A stretch of DNA of 64,000 nucleotides. It comes from Paenibacillus_V sp046244365 (GTDB lineage Bacteria; Bacillota; Bacilli; Paenibacillales; NBRC-103111). The stretch covers positions 558,001 through 622,000 of the forward strand of contig NZ_CP176395.1 in NCBI RefSeq assembly GCF_046244365.1, read 5' to 3'. Shown piece after piece: positions 54,070-62,127 of the stretch. Positions within the stretch are counted from its first letter, which is position 1. The number at the start of each line of letters is the position of its first letter. The position numbers were made by a program, and so were the translations under genes. The notes under the pieces were generated by a model. The model was not told where the DNA came from. It made no database searches and saw only the letters and a list, made by a program, of their open reading frames with translations.

Positions 54070-55008
54070 CTACGAACCGACCGTTTCCTGCAAATTCGAC
54101 TTTCCTTTGCCCTTGCCCTTCGCCTTCGGCGCGGTAACCGGCGCTTCGCTGCCTTCCGTCTTGTCGTCCTTCGCTTTGCCGGCTTTGGAGGATTTGGCTT
54201 TTGGCGCGGCTTTGGAATCGTCCGTCGGAATGACGCCGCCCGGCTTAACCGCATCGAGACTCGCCTGCAGCGCAGCCATCAGGTCGATGACGTTCGTCCG
54301 GTGTTGCTGCGGCGCAGCCTGAATTTCTTCGCCCGAAACTTTCCGGTCGATCGCTTCGAGCAGAGAGGCCCGGTATTCATCCGTATATTTTTCCGGCTCG
54401 AACGGAACGGACAGCTGCTCGATCAGCATTTTGGCCATCGTCAGTTCCTTCTCGTTTACCTTCGGCTGCTCGGGCAAATTCGGTACCTGCGCGACCGGGC
54501 GAATTTCGTCCGGGTAATAGATGGTCTCCATGACGATGCAACGGTCCACGATCCGGATGGCGGCTAAGCTGCTTTTGGAACGGATGGATACGGTGGCCAG
54601 CCCGATTTTGCCCGTTTGGTGGAGCGCTTCGTGCAGCAAGCTGTACGCGCCGGCTCCGGTGTCCCCTGGTGCGAGGTAGTACGTTTTCTGAAAATAGATC
54701 GGATCGATTTCCTCGAGGTCGACGAAGTCCAAGATTTTAATTTCTTTGGTCGCCTCGCCCGCCAGACTTTCCAGCTCGTCCTTGTCGAACAGCACGAAAC
54801 GGCCCGGCTCATATTCATAGCCTTTCGTAATGTCTTCCCATTCCACCTCGGTTTCGCAAGTCGAGCATTTGCGGACATAAGAAAGAGGTGTCGTGCAGGG
54901 CTTGTGAATCATACGCATGGCGATATCCTTTTCTTCCGTAGCGGCGAACATTTTGACCGGGACGTGAACGAGGCCGAAGCTGATCGCGCCTTTCCAAACC
55001 GTATGCAT
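54070..55008 (-). CDS. ku: Ku DNA end-binding protein
   Basis: A 312-residue bacterial Ku. The N-terminus MHTVWKGAISFGLVHVPVKM is diagnostic, and the beta-barrel core contains FVDLEEIDPIYFQKTYYL. A zinc-like CSTCETEVEW pair lies near residue 50. A Lys/Ala-rich tail (about residues 250-312) is longer than the minimal C-terminus and probably binds DNA. It forms a ring dimer on double-strand break ends and recruits the ligase encoded immediately downstream. GAGGAGG lies before the ATG. Confidence 0.95.
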   Translation of the reverse strand: MHTVWKGAISFGLVHVPVKMFAATEEKDIAMRMIHKPCTTPLSYVRKCSTCETEVEWEDITKGYEYEPGRFVLFDKDELESLAGEATKEIKILDFVDLEEIDPIYFQKTYYLAPGDTGAGAYSLLHEALHQTGKIGLATVSIRSKSSLAAIRIVDRCIVMETIYYPDEIRPVAQVPNLPEQPKVNEKELTMAKMLIEQLSVPFEPEKYTDEYRASLLEAIDRKVSGEEIQAAPQQHRTNVIDLMAALQASLDAVKPGGVIPTDDSKAAPKAKSSKAGKAKDDKTEGSEAPVTAPKAKGKGKGKSNLQETVGS

Positions 55009-55474
55009 AGTGCAAGTTCCTCCTCAGTATTGATTTCCTGTAAGCGGCGTAAGCTTTCGGTCTACCGGTGATGCCATTGGACTTTGTTCGGCTTGGCAGC
55101 GGGAAAGCTTTCCTTGGGGTGCGGCGAGCTTCGGATTGATTAGTACCGGCACTTGTCCGGTGAACGTCTTTGCAAGTCTCTTAACCGGTGCGGCTTTTCT
55201 CGATAAAACTAGCTTCTATCGCTAGTTTTTCCAACTTGCGGCCCTTTTAGTAATGGTTCGGCTGGAAGTATGCATTTTTTATTGAAAAGGGAATGTGGCG
55301 CAGCGGGCTCCGTAGGGGCTTACGATGGTTTTTGGATGGCGTCTCTATAAGCGTATGCCGTTTGTGCATGGATATGCGGAACGCCGGGAATGTTAGGGAA
55401 AGGCGAAATGCCGAGCAGCAGCCGGAACGCTGCCGCATGGCAGTCCGGCACGATTATGTAGAGGAGGAGTACCC
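55009..55474. other. Gene-free stretch upstream of Ku with one terminator-like hairpin
   Basis: At 55205-55230 AAAACTAGC-TTCTATC-GCTAGTTTTT forms a hairpin with A- and T-runs on both sides, a possible bidirectional terminator. The rest holds the Ku promoter and the ribosome site of the 63-residue gene. I see no other signal. Confidence 0.5.
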
Positions 55475-55666
55475 ATGACGGACAAACAGCCGAACACGAA
55501 CAATGCGCTGGACGATTCCATTTATGAAGGCCGGGACGCCAACTTTATGGATATCGACCGGATGGTCAACGAGGGACTTGGCGGGGGCCAAGTGATGCTC
55601 GGAAACGGATTGATCGACGATTCGACGACGGATACGATGCAGGGAAAAGAAGCGGACGACCACTAG
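55475..55666 (+). CDS. Small acidic protein
   Basis: A 63-residue, strongly acidic, glycine-containing protein with no membrane segment (NNALDDSIYEGRDANFMDID then GLGGGQVMLGNGLIDD). Not recognised. The ribosome site AGAGGAGGAG is excellent. It is 59 bp before the small spore protein gene on the same strand, so a sporulation-related role is possible by association only. Confidence 0.6.
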   Translation: MTDKQPNTNNALDDSIYEGRDANFMDIDRMVNEGLGGGQVMLGNGLIDDSTTDTMQGKEADDH

Positions 55667-55725
55667 CTCGCATGCGGGCAGCACATGTATTCGCGGGATA
55701 GCGAAACCATAGGAGGAAACGGAAT

Positions 55726-55905
55726 ATGAACGTGAGCCGGGCCCAAGAAATATTGACCGGAAAACAGGAAATTAACGTGAATCACAACGGCAAGCAGGTG
55801 TGGATCGACAGCGTGGATGCGGCCAATCAAACGGCTCGCGTACATTGCACGAGCAATCCGTCCGACGTGCAAACCGTACAAGTCCAAGAACTGCAGGAAG
55901 CCTAG
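55726..55905 (+). CDS. sspH: H-type small acid-soluble spore protein
   Basis: A 59-residue protein beginning MNVSRAQEILTGKQEINVNH and continuing NGKQVWIDSVDAANQTARVH. This matches the SspH family plan: MN-RA-EIL, then V-NG-VWI--V, then TARV, and the C-terminal VQVQELQEA. AGGAGG lies 8 bp before the ATG. Such proteins are made in the forespore under sigma-G or sigma-F and kept in the spore core. It follows the acidic 63-residue ORF and ends at a terminator. Confidence 0.9.
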   Translation: MNVSRAQEILTGKQEINVNHNGKQVWIDSVDAANQTARVHCTSNPSDVQTVQVQELQEA

Positions 55906-55937
55906 GCGTCCGGCCGTTCCGACAATCATCCGAAATG

Positions 55938-55967
55938 GAAGCCCGGCGAACATGCCGGGCTTCTTTG
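55938..55967 (+). terminator. Terminator after sspH
   Basis: GAAGCCCGGC-GAACAT-GCCGGGCTTC followed by TTT. Confidence 0.87.
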
Positions 55968-56014
55968 TCATGAATCGGGGCGGCTTGCCCCAAGGTCGGA
56001 GCCTTCTTGACTTG

Positions 56015-56043
56015 TTGCGGCTGTTCACGGAGACCGCTATAAT
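56015..56043 (+). promoter_or_regulatory. Probable housekeeping promoter of the thiL-tsaD operon
   Basis: TTGCGG (56015-56020), 17-bp spacer, perfect TATAAT (56038-56043), 33 bp before the TTG start of thiL. Confidence 0.55.
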
Positions 56044-56076
56044 AGGGACAATAAGAAAGCGGAGGTCGAGCTTGCC

Positions 56077-57105
56077 TTGACGCAAATGGATGAGTTTGGC
56101 TTGATCCGTTCGCTTACGCACGGCAGACAGACCGGCGAGCTCCATGCGGCGAACGGGGTCGTTGTCGGCATAGGCGACGACGCGGCGGTTACGGCGCCTA
56201 CCCCCGGTCTGCATACGGTGATGTCCTGCGACACGATGGTGCAGGATGTCCACTTCAAATCGATTACGATGACCGATGCCGACGTCGGCTTTAAAGCGAT
56301 GGCAGCCAGCGTAAGCGACATTGCCGCAATGGGCGCAATGCCTCGCCACGCGCTTGTTTCGATCAGCGTTCCGAAGCGTGTCAGCCAAGCATCGGTAGCT
56401 AAGCTGTACGCAGGGTTGTACGCGTGCGCGAACGCGCTAGGCGTTGCGGTGATCGGCGGCGATACGACATCGAGTCCGGACAGCCTGGTCGTATCCGTTA
56501 CGGCTCTCGGCGAAGTGGAGCCCGGAAGGGCGCTGCTGCGCTCGGCTGCACGTTCCGGAGACGTCGTCTTCGTGACGGGCTGGCCCGGCTGCTCGGCAGC
56601 CGGTCTTGACTTTTTGCTGGGCCGAAGCCGGCAATCGGAGGAGAACGAGACGTTCGAGGAACCGCTCGAAACGCTTGTGCGCGCGCACCGTCGTCCGCTG
56701 CCTCGCATAGAAGCGGGGAGGATGCTGAGCTTGTCTGGCGTCTGTCATGCGCTTAACGACGTGAGCGACGGCGTCGCCAGCGAAGCATGGGAAATCGCCG
56801 AAGCTTCGCAATGCGGCATCGTTCTTGATGAAGCAGCCTTGCCGGTGCATCCGAGTTTGCGGGCTTACGCTTCGGATAAGGAACGCGATGCGCTTGAGTT
56901 TCTGCTGTTCGGCGGCGAAGATTACGAGCTGATCGGCACGATGCCTGCGGAGCATGCGGAACAGGTTGGCGCTGCCATAGCGGCGACAGGGCTGCCTTTT
57001 ACCGTCATCGGCGAGGTGACGGACGCGTTCGCCGGCGTTCGGCTAAGTCAGGCCGGCGGCCGAACCGTCCCGATCGATAAGAAGGGCTACAACCATTTTG
57101 CCTGA
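56077..57105 (+). CDS. thiL: Thiamine-monophosphate kinase
   Basis: A 342-residue kinase that phosphorylates thiamine monophosphate to the active diphosphate. The N-terminal MDEFGLIRSL, the metal site VVGIGDDAAV and the DTMVQDVHF motif are typical. Further motifs are KAMAASVSDIAAMGAMP and GGDTTSSP, and the C-terminal half has DVSDGVASEAWEIAEAS and FGGEDYELIGTM. The start is a TTG with GGAGG 11 bp upstream; the ATG three codons later is too far. First gene of a five-gene operon with tsaE, tsaB, rimI and tsaD, a common Firmicute arrangement. Confidence 0.95.
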   Translation: MTQMDEFGLIRSLTHGRQTGELHAANGVVVGIGDDAAVTAPTPGLHTVMSCDTMVQDVHFKSITMTDADVGFKAMAASVSDIAAMGAMPRHALVSISVPKRVSQASVAKLYAGLYACANALGVAVIGGDTTSSPDSLVVSVTALGEVEPGRALLRSAARSGDVVFVTGWPGCSAAGLDFLLGRSRQSEENETFEEPLETLVRAHRRPLPRIEAGRMLSLSGVCHALNDVSDGVASEAWEIAEASQCGIVLDEAALPVHPSLRAYASDKERDALEFLLFGGEDYELIGTMPAEHAEQVGAAIAATGLPFTVIGEVTDAFAGVRLSQAGGRTVPIDKKGYNHFA

Positions 57106-57231
57106 ACCGGCTCTCGATAGGATAGGAAGCCGGCCTGCGCGCTGTTACAGCGGGGATGATAGGTGTAGCTCGATGTAGAGGAATCGGAATCATGCACACT
57201 GCGCGCTGCAGGGCTAAGGGGAATGATGGCG

Positions 57232-57711
57232 ATGGAGAAGACGTTTGAATACCGCTCGAACTCGCTCGAGGAGACTAACCGGCTTGCGAGTTCGCTTGCT
57301 TCATATTTTACCGCGGGCACCGTTCTGGCTCTTGACGGCGATCTCGGCTCAGGCAAAACGACGTTCTCTCAGGCGATAGCGTCGGCGCTTGGCGTCCCGG
57401 GCATTGTTAACAGTCCGACGTTTACCATTATTAAAGAGTACGAGGGCGAAACGCTCCCGTTATATCATATGGATGTATACCGTCTGTCTATGGAAGAGGC
57501 CGACGAGCTGGGGTTAGACGATTATTTTTTCGGCGACGGGGTCACGCTGGTGGAATGGGCGAGTCTGATCGAGCCGCTGCTTCCGGGGGATAGGCTTTCG
57601 ATTTTTATGGAAACGGCAGGGGCGACGGAACGGTCGTTCCGGCTGACTGCATACGGAACGAGATATGCCGAATGGTGCATAAGGATGAAGGAGAACGGAC
57701 TATTATGGTAA
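57232..57711 (+). CDS. tsaE: tRNA threonylcarbamoyladenosine biosynthesis ATPase TsaE
   Basis: A 159-residue P-loop ATPase. Walker A is GDLGSGKTTF, followed by the family motifs VNSPTFTIIKEY and LYHMDVYRL and by VTLVEWASLI. With TsaB and TsaD it forms t6A37 on tRNAs reading ANN codons. ATG 57232 is 10 bp after AAGGGG; two ATGs just upstream sit too close to the ribosome site. It overlaps tsaB by 7 bp. Confidence 0.95.
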   Translation: MEKTFEYRSNSLEETNRLASSLASYFTAGTVLALDGDLGSGKTTFSQAIASALGVPGIVNSPTFTIIKEYEGETLPLYHMDVYRLSMEEADELGLDDYFFGDGVTLVEWASLIEPLLPGDRLSIFMETAGATERSFRLTAYGTRYAEWCIRMKENGLLW

Positions 57712-58622
57712 CGGGGCAACAACGGAACGGGCCGGCGCGAACGACCGGCAGCATGCTGGCGATAGATACCTCGACCGCGACGATGACCGTCGCGCTGCTT
57801 GCCGGATCGGCGGTGCTCGGAGAAAAGCACAATATGTCGGAGAGGAATCATTCCTTGTACTTGATGCCGGTCGTGCAGGAGTTGTTAAGCGAACATGGCT
57901 TGCAGCCGAACGATTTGGACGGCTTCGCGGTAGGCGTCGGGCCCGGCTCGTACACCGGCGTACGGATCGGCGTCACGGCTGCCAAGACGATGGCGTGGGC
58001 GCTTGGAAAGCCCGTGTACGGCGTTTCGAGCCTCGAAGCGCTGGCTTATGGCGCGGCGCATGAGCTGTTCCTGACGACGCAAGGCGGAACGGCTAACGAA
58101 GGCGGCGGATACGGCAGGAAGCCGGAAGAAGTCGAGTCAATGCCGTTAACCGTTAGTCCGGTTAACGATTCCTTACGGACATGGTTCGTACCGCTGATGG
58201 ATGCGCGCAGGGGGCAAGTGTACACGGCGTTATTCGAACGGACGGCAGTAGATAATACATTAGATATACATCAAGGGTCGGCGGCATTTCCGTATACCTG
58301 GACAAGGCTGCGCGCGGACGGCATACAGCTAATGGACGCTTGGGCGAACGGGTTGCGGGAGACGGCGGGAAGCACGGGGGAGGCGCCGGATCGGATTGTG
58401 TTTATCGGGGATGTCGAGCCGTTTCGAGGGCTAATCGCCGGACTGGCGGAATCGTGGAGCGGAGAAGTGGCTGCTCAGCCGTTCCCGGCGAAGGCCTCCG
58501 CGCTAGGCCGTTTGGCGGCCCCGCTGCTGGCTTCGGGCGCTCCGTCGGACGCTCACGGGCTGCTGCCGAATTACGCTCAAATTACCGAAGCGGAAGCGAA
58601 CCTGCTCGCTCGCAGCAAATAA
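57705..58622 (+). CDS. tsaB: tRNA threonylcarbamoyladenosine complex dimerisation protein TsaB
   Basis: A 305-residue ASKHA-fold protein. LAIDTSTATMTVALL near residue 16 is the TsaB phosphate-1 strand, and VGVGPGSYTGVRIGVTAAKTMAW near residue 80 is diagnostic. The catalytic metal histidines of TsaD are absent, as expected. It holds TsaD in its active dimer. ATG 57705 after AAGGAG is preferred, which adds a 16-residue N-terminal extension before the usual start. A low-complexity insert (GGTANEGGGYGRKPEEVES, about 125-145) is longer than usual. Confidence 0.94.
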   Translation: MVTGQQRNGPARTTGSMLAIDTSTATMTVALLAGSAVLGEKHNMSERNHSLYLMPVVQELLSEHGLQPNDLDGFAVGVGPGSYTGVRIGVTAAKTMAWALGKPVYGVSSLEALAYGAAHELFLTTQGGTANEGGGYGRKPEEVESMPLTVSPVNDSLRTWFVPLMDARRGQVYTALFERTAVDNTLDIHQGSAAFPYTWTRLRADGIQLMDAWANGLRETAGSTGEAPDRIVFIGDVEPFRGLIAGLAESWSGEVAAQPFPAKASALGRLAAPLLASGAPSDAHGLLPNYAQITEAEANLLARSK

Positions 58623-58652
58623 ACTGCCGGACAACGGACCGGGAAGGGGAAC

Positions 58653-59144
58653 ATGGTCATGGAAGGACAGCTCGATTCCCATCTGCAGCAATTACTGGAG
58701 TTCCGCAGCATGCAGGTGGACGATATCGAAACGATTTGCGCCATCGAGCAGGAAGCGTTCACGACCCCGTGGACTTCGACTGCTTTTTATAACGAATTGA
58801 CCAATAATCATTTCGCCCGCTATATGGTGATGGAATACGCGGGGGAAGTCGCCGGCTATGCCGGCATGTGGATCATCATCGACGAAGCGCATGTGACGAA
58901 CATTGCCGTTCGCGGCAAGTACCGGGGGAAAAAGCTCGGCGAGCGGCTTATGCGGGAGGTTATGAAGACCGCCCGGTTTTTTGGCGCCGTCAAAATGACG
59001 CTGGAGGTACGCGTATCCAACCGTGTCGCGCAAAATCTTTACGAGAAGCTGGGATTTCGCGCTTCCGGGCTGCGCAAAGCGTACTACTCGGACAACAACG
59101 AAGACGCGATCATCATGTGGGCGGAGCTGCCTGCCAAAGATTGA
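58653..59144 (+). CDS. rimI: Ribosomal protein alanine N-acetyltransferase RimI
   Basis: A 163-residue GNAT acetyltransferase. The RimI-typical segment TPWTSTAFYNELTNN is followed by the acetyl-CoA loop VRGKYRGKKLGERLM and then VRVSNRVAQNLYEKLGF. By family it acetylates the N-terminal alanine of ribosomal protein S18. It lies between tsaB and tsaD, as in many Firmicutes. GGAAGGGG precedes the ATG. Confidence 0.92.
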   Translation: MVMEGQLDSHLQQLLEFRSMQVDDIETICAIEQEAFTTPWTSTAFYNELTNNHFARYMVMEYAGEVAGYAGMWIIIDEAHVTNIAVRGKYRGKKLGERLMREVMKTARFFGAVKMTLEVRVSNRVAQNLYEKLGFRASGLRKAYYSDNNEDAIIMWAELPAKD

Positions 59145-59186
59145 CGCGCGATTAGCCATAACTGAACGATGAAACGAGTGAATAAC

Positions 59187-60233
59187 ATGACGGACAACGA
59201 ACGGCAGCCGGGTACAGGAGGCTGCATACTGGCGATCGAAACGAGCTGCGACGAAACGTCGGTGGCGATCGTCAGGAACGGAACGGAAGTGCTGGCGAAC
59301 GTCGTGTCCAGCCAGATCGAAACCCATCAAAAATTCGGCGGCGTCGTCCCCGAGGTCGCTTCGCGGAAACATGTGGAAACGATGACAAGGATTATCGAGC
59401 AAGCGGTCGAAAAGTCCGGCGTTCGGCTGGATGAGCTGTCGGCTATCGCCGTAACGCAAGGACCGGGTTTGATCGGCGCGCTGCTCGTCGGCGTGGTGGC
59501 CGCCAAATCGCTGGCCTACTCGCTGCAGCTGCCGCTGATCGGCGTCCACCATATTGCAGGCCATATTTACGCGAACCAGCTTGTACATAAGCTGGAATAC
59601 CCGCTAATCACGCTGGTCGTATCCGGGGGACATACGGAGCTTGTTTTATCGGAAGCGCCGGGGCGGTTCCGGATTATCGGACAAACCCGGGACGATGCGG
59701 CCGGCGAAGCGTACGACAAGGTCGCGCGCGCCCTAAGCCTGCCTTACCCGGGAGGGCCGCATATCGACAGGCTCGCGCATGAAGCGGATGCGGCGATTCC
59801 GATGCCGCGGGCTTGGCTGGAGCCGGATTCGTACGATTTCAGCTTCAGCGGGCTGAAGTCGGCTGTGCTCGCCGCGCTGAATCAGGCGAAGATGAAGGGG
59901 CAGACCCTGGAGCCGTCGCATGTCGCTCGCGGCTTCCAGGAATCGGTCATCGAGGTGCTTGTCGAGAAGGCGATTCGAGCCGTGAAGCAATTCGGAGCAA
60001 GCCAGCTGCTGCTGGCGGGAGGCGTTGCGGCAAACCGCGGCCTGCGGACCAGGCTGACGGAGCGCTGTGCGGAGGCGGGCATTCCTCTGCTCGCACCGCC
60101 GTTAAATCTGTGCACGGACAATGCGGCGATGATTGGCGCTGCGGCCTTTTTGAAATGGGAGCAGGGTATCTTCTCTTCGCTTGATCTGAAAGCCGAGTCT
60201 TCGCTTTCGCTTGAAGGATGGTCGTTGGAGTAA
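59187..60233 (+). CDS. tsaD: tRNA threonylcarbamoyladenosine transferase TsaD
   Basis: A 348-residue (or 354 if the start is at 59169) Kae1/TsaD enzyme that transfers threonylcarbamoyl to A37 of tRNA. ILAIETSCDETSVAIV is the first phosphate loop, HHIAGHIYA carries the iron-binding histidines, and VSGGHTELV, DDAAGEAYDKVAR and GGVAANRGLR follow in order. ATG 59187 has a weak GAGTGA site and ATG 59169 has none. Last gene of the operon; a terminator follows at 60314. Confidence 0.95.
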   Translation: MTDNERQPGTGGCILAIETSCDETSVAIVRNGTEVLANVVSSQIETHQKFGGVVPEVASRKHVETMTRIIEQAVEKSGVRLDELSAIAVTQGPGLIGALLVGVVAAKSLAYSLQLPLIGVHHIAGHIYANQLVHKLEYPLITLVVSGGHTELVLSEAPGRFRIIGQTRDDAAGEAYDKVARALSLPYPGGPHIDRLAHEADAAIPMPRAWLEPDSYDFSFSGLKSAVLAALNQAKMKGQTLEPSHVARGFQESVIEVLVEKAIRAVKQFGASQLLLAGGVAANRGLRTRLTERCAEAGIPLLAPPLNLCTDNAAMIGAAAFLKWEQGIFSSLDLKAESSLSLEGWSLE

Positions 60234-60313
60234 GGTTCTAATGTATACCTGGTGTATATTATTCCATTCGGTCAAGTTGCGCCATGCCAAACTAAACATG
60301 ATTTTTTGAAACC

Positions 60314-60339
60314 GGCCTTGCGTGATGCGAGGCCTTTTT
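60314..60339 (+). terminator. Terminator after tsaD
   Basis: GGCCTTGC-GTGAT-GCGAGGCC with one G-T pair, then TTTTT. Confidence 0.8.
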
Positions 60340-60443
60340 GAGTTGCCGGAGCAAAGGATTTTTTAATGCGGTTAATGGTTCAAGGAGTTCGCATGTTGCC
60401 GTTTATCCGTTTTTCCGCATTTATTTGGGATGGCATTCATGCA

Positions 60444-60472
60444 TTGACAACCGCTCAAGCGCATACTATAAT
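60444..60472 (+). promoter_or_regulatory. Consensus sigma-A promoter of the T-box transcript
   Basis: Perfect TTGACA (60444-60449), 17-bp spacer and perfect TATAAT (60467-60472). Transcription would start near 60479, just ahead of the T-box stem I. Confidence 0.9.
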
Positions 60473-60499
60473 CACAATCAACTTCATCAATTGACAAAC

Positions 60500-60806
60500 G
60501 CTGGGAACGGGAACAGTAAGGATTCGACTTCGAACAGAGAGCTGCGGGACGGTGCGACGCAGACGAAGAGGACCTGAAACTCACCCGGGAGCGGCGGGGC
60601 GGAACAAGCCGGTCTATAGCTTCAGCCGCTTCATGGCGGCAGGGCGCGAAGACGGTAAGTATGCCCCGACGGGTTGCCTCCGTGATCGGGACTGCGATGT
60701 GCGCACATCGCAATCGAGGAGGGTCCTTCGTGCATGAGGGGCCAACAAGAGTGGTACCGCGGTAGGCAACGGCCTGTCGTCTCTTATGGAGACGGCAGGT
60801 CTTTTT
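60500..60806 (+). ncRNA. T-box riboswitch 1 (probable leucine) upstream of a methyltransferase
   Basis: Stem I features are AGTAAGGATTCGAC, AGAGAGCTGCGGGACGGTGCGA and the specifier loop GAAACTCACC, in which CTC (60580-60582) is the likely Leu codon. The T-box AACAAGAGTGGTACCGCGG is at 60744-60762; its TGGT bulge would pair with a tRNA ending in A-CCA, which fits tRNA-Leu. The intrinsic terminator GGCCTGTCGTCTC/GAGACGGCAGGTC plus TTTTTT ends at 60806. Uncharged tRNA would allow read-through into the methyltransferase gene. The Leu reading rests on alignment with T-box 2. Confidence 0.92.
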
Positions 60807-60837
60807 TGTATGTTCGAACAGACGGGGAGGCGTGGAG

Positions 60838-61653
60838 ATGAGCGGCAAAGTCGTAGAGTACTACTCCAGATTCGGGGAGAACGAGTGGCTGCGGTTGGAG
60901 CGCCAGCCTCTCGAATTTATCGTCAATTGGCATTACATCCGCAAGCATCTTCCGGCGGCCGGGAAGCTGTTGGACAATGGGGCGGGCCCGGGAAAATATG
61001 CGATGGAGCTTGCCAAAAGCGGCTATATCGTCACGTTGACCGATCTCACGCCGGGATTCGTCGAGCTTGCCCGGACCAAGGCGGAGCAGTACGGGATCGC
61101 GGACCGTTTTGACGGGTTTCATGCGATGGATGCCAGACATTTGGCAGGCCTTCCGGACGATCATTTTGACGCGGCGCTCATGATGGGGCCGTTGTATCAC
61201 CTGCAGGAGGAAGAGGACAGGCGAAAGGCTCTGTCTGAATTGCGGCGGGTGACGAAGCCCGGCGGTACCGTCTTTATAGCGGTCAGAACCCGCCAGCATT
61301 GGACGCTCAATACGCTGCTTCAGCCCGAGCATTGGCCGCCTTTTAACAGCATCGATCCAATCATTGCCTTTCAGCAGACGGGTTGCTTCGACCACTCGGA
61401 TGAAGGCAGGTATACGGGGGCGTACTTTTTCGAATCGGGTCGTATTGTTCCGTACATGGAAGAGAGCGGCTTCGAGACGGTAACGCTTGTCGGGTCCACG
61501 AACCTCGGCTGTATGCTGAATGACGAGCAGAAAGCGTATTGGCAGGAAAAAGGCGAGTACGAAAAGCTGATCGGCTTGCTCATCGATATGGCCGAGGACC
61601 CTTCGATCTCGGGGATGTCCTCCCACTCGCTGTATATTGGCAAGAAGAAGTGA
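60838..61653 (+). CDS. Class I SAM-dependent methyltransferase under T-box control
   Basis: A 271-residue soluble methyltransferase. SAM motif I is LLDNGAGPGKYAMELAKSGY (about residues 42-61), followed by VTLTDLTPGFVELA, the acidic DAALMMGPLYHL and the post-motif VTKPGGTVFIAV. ATG 60838 is 7 bp after GGGGAGG. The substrate cannot be told from sequence; the family includes small-molecule methyltransferases. Its control by an amino-acid-responsive T-box and position before T-box-leuA suggest a link to amino-acid starvation. No other gene shares its unit before the second T-box. Confidence 0.85.
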   Translation: MSGKVVEYYSRFGENEWLRLERQPLEFIVNWHYIRKHLPAAGKLLDNGAGPGKYAMELAKSGYIVTLTDLTPGFVELARTKAEQYGIADRFDGFHAMDARHLAGLPDDHFDAALMMGPLYHLQEEEDRRKALSELRRVTKPGGTVFIAVRTRQHWTLNTLLQPEHWPPFNSIDPIIAFQQTGCFDHSDEGRYTGAYFFESGRIVPYMEESGFETVTLVGSTNLGCMLNDEQKAYWQEKGEYEKLIGLLIDMAEDPSISGMSSHSLYIGKKK

Positions 61654-61676
61654 ACGCATTAGGAAACATAGAAAAA

Positions 61677-62093
61677 CGCGATGAACGGGAATAGTAGGCG
61701 AAGGCATTCGTTCAGAGAGCTGCGGGTCGGTGCGACGCAGCGGAATGCCGAGCCGAAGCTCGCCCGGGAGCGGCAAAGCGGAAACCGGATCCGCCGTAAG
61801 CGAAGTGCCGTAATATCGGCGCTCGGGTGCGCGGACGAAGGAGTACGCTTGGACGGCTGACCCCCGATAACGGGTATGCGATACGCACGGATGAAACCGG
61901 GGCGGCCTCTGCGGAAACGCAGCAGTGCCGCGGTCCCCTTCGTGAAGGGCGTGTCGCAATGAGGAGGGTTTCGTCCGGTTAGGCCGGACAGGGATCAACA
62001 AGAGTGGTACCGCGACAGGGCAGGCCCGTCGTCTCTTGCCGGAACGGTTGCGTTTGACGCAGCCGGGAACGGCAGGGGACGGCGGGCTTTTTT
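61677..62093 (+). ncRNA. T-box riboswitch 2 (leucine) upstream of leuA
   Basis: Stem I has AGTAGGCGAAGGCATTC, AGAGAGCTGCGGGTCGGTGCGA and specifier loop GAAGCTCGCC, with CTC (61759-61761) as Leu codon. The T-box AACAAGAGTGGTACCGCG is at 61997-62014. The terminator GCCCGTCGTCTCTTGCCG with its complement and TTTTTT spans 62024-62093. It is about 110 bases longer than T-box 1 between stem I and the T-box. It starts only about 25 bp after the methyltransferase stop, and I see no promoter in the gap. Confidence 0.93.
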
Positions 62094-62127
62094 CAATTTA
62101 GTTAACCCATAATTCCAAGGAAAGAGG

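Noticed and set aside
54069..54254. 62-residue Arg/Lys-rich extension of the DNA ligase
   Set aside because: It reads the end of ku out of frame. The ligase has an ATG directly after the ku stop codon and all ligase motifs lie after it.
55293..55478. 61-codon frame before the small acidic gene
   Set aside because: Basic, Arg/Met-rich composition and overlap with a better-supported start; only a weak ribosome site.
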